From assembly GCF_002865645.1 (NCBI RefSeq), contig NW_020194684.1, forward strand, positions 5,557,952 to 5,621,951: a stretch of DNA of 64,000 bases. Direction: 5' to 3'. A program made the translations under genes and the position numbers. A model generated the notes under the pieces. It did no database searches. It was given only the letters and a program-made list of their open reading frames with translations, and was not told where the DNA came from. Origin of the DNA: Hyaloscypha bicolor E (taxonomy: Eukaryota; Ascomycota; Leotiomycetes; Helotiales; Hyaloscyphaceae). Positions 58,803 through 64,000 of this stretch are shown here, piece after piece; position 1 is the stretch's first letter, and each line of letters begins with the position of its first letter.

Positions 58803-60346
58803 TTATCTGATATCCAACTGAAACGGTTTAAAGCGCCCGCCGATTGTAGCGCACCTAGGACACTTCCTCCTCGCTCCTTGCTCTGCCATTAAAACGTCCA
58901 CGCAAGCTTGGCAAATTCCGCATATGCATTCCGTACACGCATATGATTCTTTCAGAAGCGAAATGCCCTGGCAGGCCGCGCAATATATTTGTATACTTTG
59001 TGAAGAGAAGCTAGGGGAGGAGTCTGAAAGACCTCGGGATTCGATGTGGAAGTTCTCTCCACTTTCACCGCTTTCCACTGAAGGGAAAGGTTCAGGGGCC
59101 TCGGGTAGATATGTAGGTGGGGTGAGTGCTTGTTGGAGGGGTGAAGCTTGATATCCTTGAAAGTGGGAGGCAGAAAATGGAGGTAACGATGCTCTGTTGA
59201 CTGATATTGGAGATGGCGGTACCTGGTTATATTAGTGTGTAGTGTGTATATACCAATAAGATACCCACAGGTGTTCTATCTTCATCAGCATCTTCAGTTG
59301 CGGAAGTAGCTGCGTCGATCAGGTCCTCCCATCGTTTACCATATGCTGCTGAAAGTCCGCTGGAAGGCTCAGCAGAATAAGCTTTACGATCATAACTCAT
59401 TCGCCTTAGATGGGCGTTCTCTCCGCGTGACTTTTGCCGCTTGTGCTGCGGTTCTCGTGCACGTTTTGATACCGATTGCTTGCGTGGACGATTGGGCCCA
59501 GGATTTCTTTGAATTGGAGGTAAAGTAGAGGATCGACCAGGTGGAGAAGTAGAAAGGATAGAGGGAAGAAGTTCTCGACGTCTGACAGCGTTGAGATGTG
59601 AAAACGGCTCGCTTGTAGGATCGAGGTTGTTGGAATGCAGAGGAGGAAGCTCTATCGAGGATCGCATTGCTTGTTTGTGTGCCTCGGTATCGGACATCCA
59701 GTCCTGGAAATGTGTCAACCATCTAGCATTTTTGCCTTGCTGTGAATCGTTTTCACGCACCCCTTCCGACTCCCAATCCACCTCAAGTTTGTGGTTGTGT
59801 AGTTGTGCCAGCGCTGCTGCGGCGCTAGCGGCTGGCAGCAGATTACCTGAATGGAGATCATCCAGGTTCCTGGGAGTGCCCGGCGTACTCGAACCTTCGC
59901 GGTAGTAGCTGTGTCGGTCGTTCCCATAGCCTAGGTAATGTTAGAATGTTGGTTGATTATGCGTGGGTGTACAGACTGTTCGGAGCAAGACTTGAGGTTG
60001 TAGGTGGAGGCGGTCGTTCAGATGGCGGGGTATTTATCATGAGCTGGAAGCTCTCCTCCGTTGCAGGAAGCTTGGAGATGTAATGTTCTGGGTGAGCTCT
60101 TCGGATATGCTCTTGCATCGATCGATACCGCTTTTCCTGCCGCCCAGATACCCTGTTACCACGGTTGAACGACGCAAAAGCAGGAGAGCTTCAAAAGGGG
60201 TGCAGCAGACACAGCAGAGCAGAGACACTCACGCCGAGGCAACGTTTGCGACAGCTGGAGCCATCTTGATTTCGCAATGGACACACAACCTCGTTGTTGG
60301 CATCCGAGACGGAGAAGGACGATGTCAAGGAGGATCGAGGCGGCAT
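58803..60346 (-). CDS. Double zinc-finger protein (N-terminal C2H2-like, C-terminal RING-like cluster)
   Basis: Four exons, 60346-60233, 60136-59977, 59930-59269 and 59222-58803, give 451 aa. The N-terminal finger is split by intron 1: CPLRNQDGSSCRKRC, then YRSMQEHIRRAHPEHYI. The middle (about 90-350) is Ser/Pro-rich with a basic stretch (RPRKQSVSKRAREPQHKRQK), likely nuclear. The C-terminus has eight or more Cys in C-x2-C pairs: YCAACQGISLLKESYACTEC, CGICQACVDVL, RKCPRCATIGGRF, a RING-like zinc module. Intron 2 needs a weak GTCTGT donor to keep frame. This architecture occurs in uncharacterised fungal proteins; DNA-binding or ubiquitin-ligase roles are both possible. Confidence 0.8.
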
Positions 60347-62442
60347 CGTCAGTGTAGACCCCACCATGCCCAGGCGAGGGGGAGATTAGATAGGTGGTGG
60401 TGGGTGTAATCGCAATCGGACGGCAGCTCAATTGATGGCGATAGCGATCGCAGAGCTGCGCATGCTCCTGGAGCGTTGGGCGCGAAGCTTTGAGCGAGGT
60501 ACAACAGGATGAATCAATAGTGGGAAGAAAGTGAAGGTGTGTGGGAGCTTCTATTGGGATCGAGCTCTTCCCTACCCTGCCCTGCGCACTCACACAATTG
60601 GTGTTTGAAGACTGTGTGCGGCCTTGGGTTGGGTGTGCAGTGCTGGAGCACTGAGGGGCAGCTTCTGGTAGGCGGGGGGAATTCTTGGCTGGCTCGGCTA
60701 TGGGAGAGCTGCTGGAGACGAGGACGAGGACGAGAAGCAGCGCAGCGCTGCGCTGGATGAAATGCAGATAGCAGCTGCGCGACGACCGTGGGTGAGGGTT
60801 GGGTTGGCAGAACGATGAAGATACAGTACAGCCAGATCACCGACCATATTCACACCCTGACGTCTTCGCAGAAAGGAGCCCAGCAGATTGTGGGAGGGAG
60901 GCACGTTGGTAGTCGCAGTCGCAGTCGCAGTCGCAGTCGCATCAGCGGTGAAAGCACGGATCTGCTTCTGCTGGTCCTGCTGGTCCTGCCGGGCGGTGCT
61001 GCTGTCGACCTGGACTTGCCTTCTTTAATGTGTGCTGGGTGGTGGACCGTCCCTCTGAGCAGCCAATGCAGAGCGGCGGAAATGGAGAGATGTCGTCGGT
61101 GGAGAATTGAGGTACCAGCACACCACGCCTGTCAGCGCCCAACCAGTCAGTCCTACAAGCATGGATCACGTCCTTGCATCAAGTGTGCCAGAACATCAAT
61201 TGGAAGATCCGGCGAGGCAGGCGAGGCGGCGGCCAACACGAGCGACATCCAGATGAAAATAGCTCCGTTCCCGCAAACTCTCTCGGCCTGTTAGAGATTG
61301 GCAACTTAGCAGAAAGACAGGAAGCTTTCGTGCTCCTCCGCGATTTGAATACAGCCTTCGGACGACGAGCCCGACGCCTCCACACCTTTTGAGCTCTCTT
61401 ACCGGGGGGGCCATCCTCCGGGGGGGAAGATCACCTCCAAGGTTCAGGTCCACGTTCCGGTTATTTTCACATGAAATTGCTCATCCGCCACGTGACTCGT
61501 CCTCATGGCAATTCGAGGTTTTTGCGCTGGAAAAAGAAGGAAAAGGACCATCATGAGGAAAAAAAATTAAAATTAGAAACCTAAGAGAAAGCCATACTCT
61601 CGGAGCTCTTATATTAAGTAGGTTCCAGTGTGGTATGTGATGCTTTGGAAGACGTCCCTGCACTTACTTCGCCAAAAGAGCTTCCAATTCGGCGTCGGCT
61701 AGGGGCTAGCTCTTCTGCCTTCAGGCCACTGTCTCTATTTACTTGCAAAGGACAATGGAAGCCAATCGAGATTGACCGGGGATGAGAGTCGTTTCGGTAT
61801 TTACGTGGACTTGATGGGAGAAAGAGCTTGGAGAAGTCGAAAATAAGGGCCGATTGTCGACGCTTAGAATTTATAGTGTGAGAGAATCGTAGAGATGTGT
61901 GGAATGGGTGATGATGAGACTTCCTCCGAATGAGATGTTGTAGATTAAATTTCTAGCAGGCAGAAATTGACCTACAAGTCTCGTCACGTGCAGGCCCTGG
62001 CAGCTTCGAACTTCGATTGTACTTGAAGAGAGTAGGACATTGAACAAATAACTCAAATTATAGAAAGCGTGTTATTTCAACTTTGCAACCCTTACTATAG
62101 AGATAAATGTATAATTCGAAAGCAACGTCCTACATTTCGAGGAGACTTTCCCCGGCTTTCGAAGCTTAACTGGGTGTTCAACGAAAGGGAAAAAACGGCC
62201 TTATAAAGCCAACTGTCTTATTCTCCCAAAGGCGAATTTCTTCCCCATGATCCTTTAGAAAAATAGTTATATTCCATTCACTTTATAAATAGACAACCTG
62301 TCTTCTCAAGCATTCGAACTGGACCCCTGTCTGCTTCCCGAACTCGGCAAAGCCAGCCCCAGATTCCAGCTGCTCGAGGACGCCTCAAGTCAACATCACA
62401 TGAGATCTCTCTTCCCCATCTCAAACTACAACACCACACAAA
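60347..62442. other. 2.1-kb intergenic region with short tandem repeats
   Basis: Divergent promoter space between the zinc-finger gene and the TLS1-like gene. GC-rich repeats occur at 60.7-61.0 kb; 61.5-62.3 kb is AT-richer. No gene supported. Confidence 0.4.
60911..60940 (+). repeat. AGTCGC hexanucleotide repeat
   Basis: Five perfect tandem AGTCGC units in non-coding DNA. Confidence 0.9.
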
Positions 62443-63691
62443 ATGGCCTCTCCACCCCCTCCCTCTGGAGACACAATCCTCTTCCGCCCCAGCAAGAAGC
62501 GCAAAATCTACCGACAGCGCCACGACGACGACGAACCACTCCCCGAACCGCAAGCCGCGGGTCCAAATACGCGCACCTCTCCGGCACCAGCACTGCCAAA
62601 CCCACAGAGCATAGACGAGCTCATCGCCTCCACATCCGCCACTCTACCCGCAGAAGCAGAAGGAGAAGAACTAGAAGGCACACCCGTCTCCATCTCCGAG
62701 ATCCTACGGCGACGAAAAAAGAACAAAAGGGTTGGGGGCGTAGAATTCCGTGCCGAAGGCCACATCGCGCGGGACGAAGACGGGGAACTGGTTATTCGAC
62801 ATGCGGCTGGAGAAGAGCCCCGGCCTGCAGCTGGAGATGGTGGCGTGATTCGCAAGTTTGCTAGACAGACGGGCGCGGTGGGCGATGTGGATAAGCATAT
62901 GTGAGTCTTTCCGTGGGTTGGGTGGGGATGGGGGGAAGCACGGTGACTGACGAAGGAAGGATGGCGTATATAGATTCCGAATTGGCTAAACGTCGTGTTG
63001 AAGGCGCTCAGGCGCAAAGCTCACAACCGCAAAGTTATGGGTCTTTGAGGAGTGGGATGGGTGGGTTCGAGATGCAAGTCGGGGGTAATAGGGAGGGGAA
63101 GAAGGAGGTCGAGGTTCAGAGGCAGCCGGCTGCATTGGGGAAGCTGTTGGAGATTGATCTTGGTGATGAAGCGAGGAGTAAGAACGTTATGCGGACGGAA
63201 CAGGCGAGGAGGAGGTTGGATGGTGAGGAAATTGAGGATGAGGATAAGCCAGGGAAGCCAGGGAAGGTTAGGTTGGGGAGGGATGGGAAGCCTTGGAGGG
63301 GCAGGAAGAGGAGAGGTAGTGATGATGTTAAGAGGGATAAACTGGTCGAGGAGGTTTTGAGGGAGAACAGGCGTAAGTCTTTGATATTTTGCGATTCTGA
63401 GCCTCATTTGCTGATTTTTCTACAGTGGAGATCTATGAGGAGCCTGTGGTGGAGTCTCAGGTTATTAACGATGACCAAGCTGCAGATGATAGGATTGCGG
63501 AAGCGTTCAGGAAAGAATTTATGGATGCTGTGTCTGCACGACAGAGGAAGAAGACAGCACCTGCTCCACCTCCAAGTAGAACAGTTAGCGGGAAGAAAGA
63601 GGAAGAGGTTATGAAGGGTCCGAAGTTAGGTGGGAGTAGAAGTGCAAGGGCAGCAATGCGGGAGACGATGCTGAAGAATGCCAAGAAGTAA
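62443..63691 (+). CDS. TLS1: TLS1/C9orf78 (HCA59) family splicing-associated protein
   Basis: Nuclear protein that in fission yeast helps splicing of genes for heterochromatin and telomere factors, and in humans binds the spliceosome. Three exons, 62443-62900, 62960-63372 and 63426-63691, give 378 aa. Marks: FRPSKKRKIYRQR near the start, VSISEILRRRKKNKR (about 82-98), and DKHMMAYIDSELAKRR across intron 1, the most conserved block of the family. Charged low-complexity sequence follows; exon 3 ends with EIYEEPVVESQVI, DDRIAEAFRKEFMD and KGPKLGGSRSARAAMRE. Splice sites are normal, with acceptor GGAAG|G for exon 2. Confidence 0.9.
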
Positions 63692-63873
63692 TGCCCAGGA
63701 ATCACAGACTGGATAGCGGAGTTCAATACAAGGAAGTTCAATTATCGAGTAACCGAGCTGTCTATCTATTGCGATAGTCGCGCGATTCGTTGTGGGTATC
63801 ATTAAGTGCAATCATGCAAACCAATTCATATCTCATCATGCTCCGCCAGTGTGCCTAGGGGAAGCCCTCCTAC

Positions 63874-64000
63874 TCAGACAGCCGCCAAATTAGTGAACCG
63901 CTCACGAAGACCACCCACAGTATCGTCCTCATCGAGTCCGAAATCCATAACATTGCTGAGACGGATCTCCTCTCCTGGCTGCAGCACAACGGCCTCGGTC
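63874..64000 (-). CDS. C-terminal 41 residues of an unidentified gene cut by the right edge
   Basis: An open minus-strand frame enters from beyond 64000 and ends at TGA (63876-63874). It reads EAVVLQPGEEIRLSNVMDFG, then acidic DEDDT and RERFTNLAAV. The sequence looks protein-like but is too short to name. Its 3' end faces the TLS1-like gene, 182 bp away. Confidence 0.5.
   Translation of the reverse strand, partial: TEAVVLQPGEEIRLSNVMDFGLDEDDTVGGLRERFTNLAAV

Overview
The window is nuclear DNA from a filamentous ascomycete (Pezizomycotina; a leotiomycete is plausible, but that is inference). The evidence is about two dozen protein-coding genes with short introns (mostly 45-100 nt, GTAAGT-like donors, CTAAC/TTGAC-like branch sites, YAG acceptors), fungal-only families (Clr5 domain), and fungal transposon debris. 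Starts and splice joins were chosen by reading frame and family resemblance; several long open frames here begin at non-ATG codons and were trimmed to ATG.

Layout: 1-0.5 kb, a frameshifted zinc-finger-like pseudogene on the minus strand; 0.7-2.5 kb, the first five exons of clathrin heavy chain (525 of about 1,680 aa), with no continuation visible; 2.8-4.4 kb, transposon material (a LINE 3' fragment and a 476-bp palindromic element flanked by TA); 4.7-6.3 eIF2 gamma; 6.9-7.8 FMP32/MCUR1-type mitochondrial protein; 8.5-10.6 a three-CUE plus BTB-like protein; 12.3-14.6 a STE20/GCK kinase; 15.6-17.3 a UBA-UAS-UBX protein; 18.2-18.8 a weak small gene; 20.5-26.2 proteasome adaptor ECM29; 26.4-27.5 uridylate kinase with a membrane/mitochondrial-type extension; 27.8-29.1 eIF3m.

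29.8-40.8 kb is a metabolic stretch: an FAD monooxygenase, a dihydropyrimidinase carrying a frameshift, methylmalonate-semialdehyde dehydrogenase transcribed divergently from it, a small gene with an in-frame TGA, TVP23, and a citrate-lyase-beta-like protein. 40.9-44.0 holds a large disordered protein; 46.8-47.7 a glycine-rich RRM protein with tiny in-phase exons; 48.1-49.0 a ChaC gamma-glutamylcyclotransferase whose frame needs a 5-nt microexon; 49.5-50.5 a penta-EF-hand protein; 51.6-54.3 an FAD-linked oxidase with an internal heptad minisatellite; 55.1-57.0 a Clr5 protein with an in-frame TAG; 57.8-58.1 a pogo-like transposase relic; 58.8-60.3 a double zinc-finger protein; 62.4-63.7 a TLS1/C9orf78 protein; and the C-terminus of another gene at the right edge.

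Most genes are independent housekeeping units. The only functional grouping I would defend is dihydropyrimidinase next to methylmalonate-semialdehyde dehydrogenase, which act in one pyrimidine/valine breakdown route. I found no CRISPR, phage, rRNA or convincing tRNA gene. The most unusual signals are the 5-nt microexon, the near-perfect palindromic element, the truncated clathrin gene, and several genes broken by a single base.
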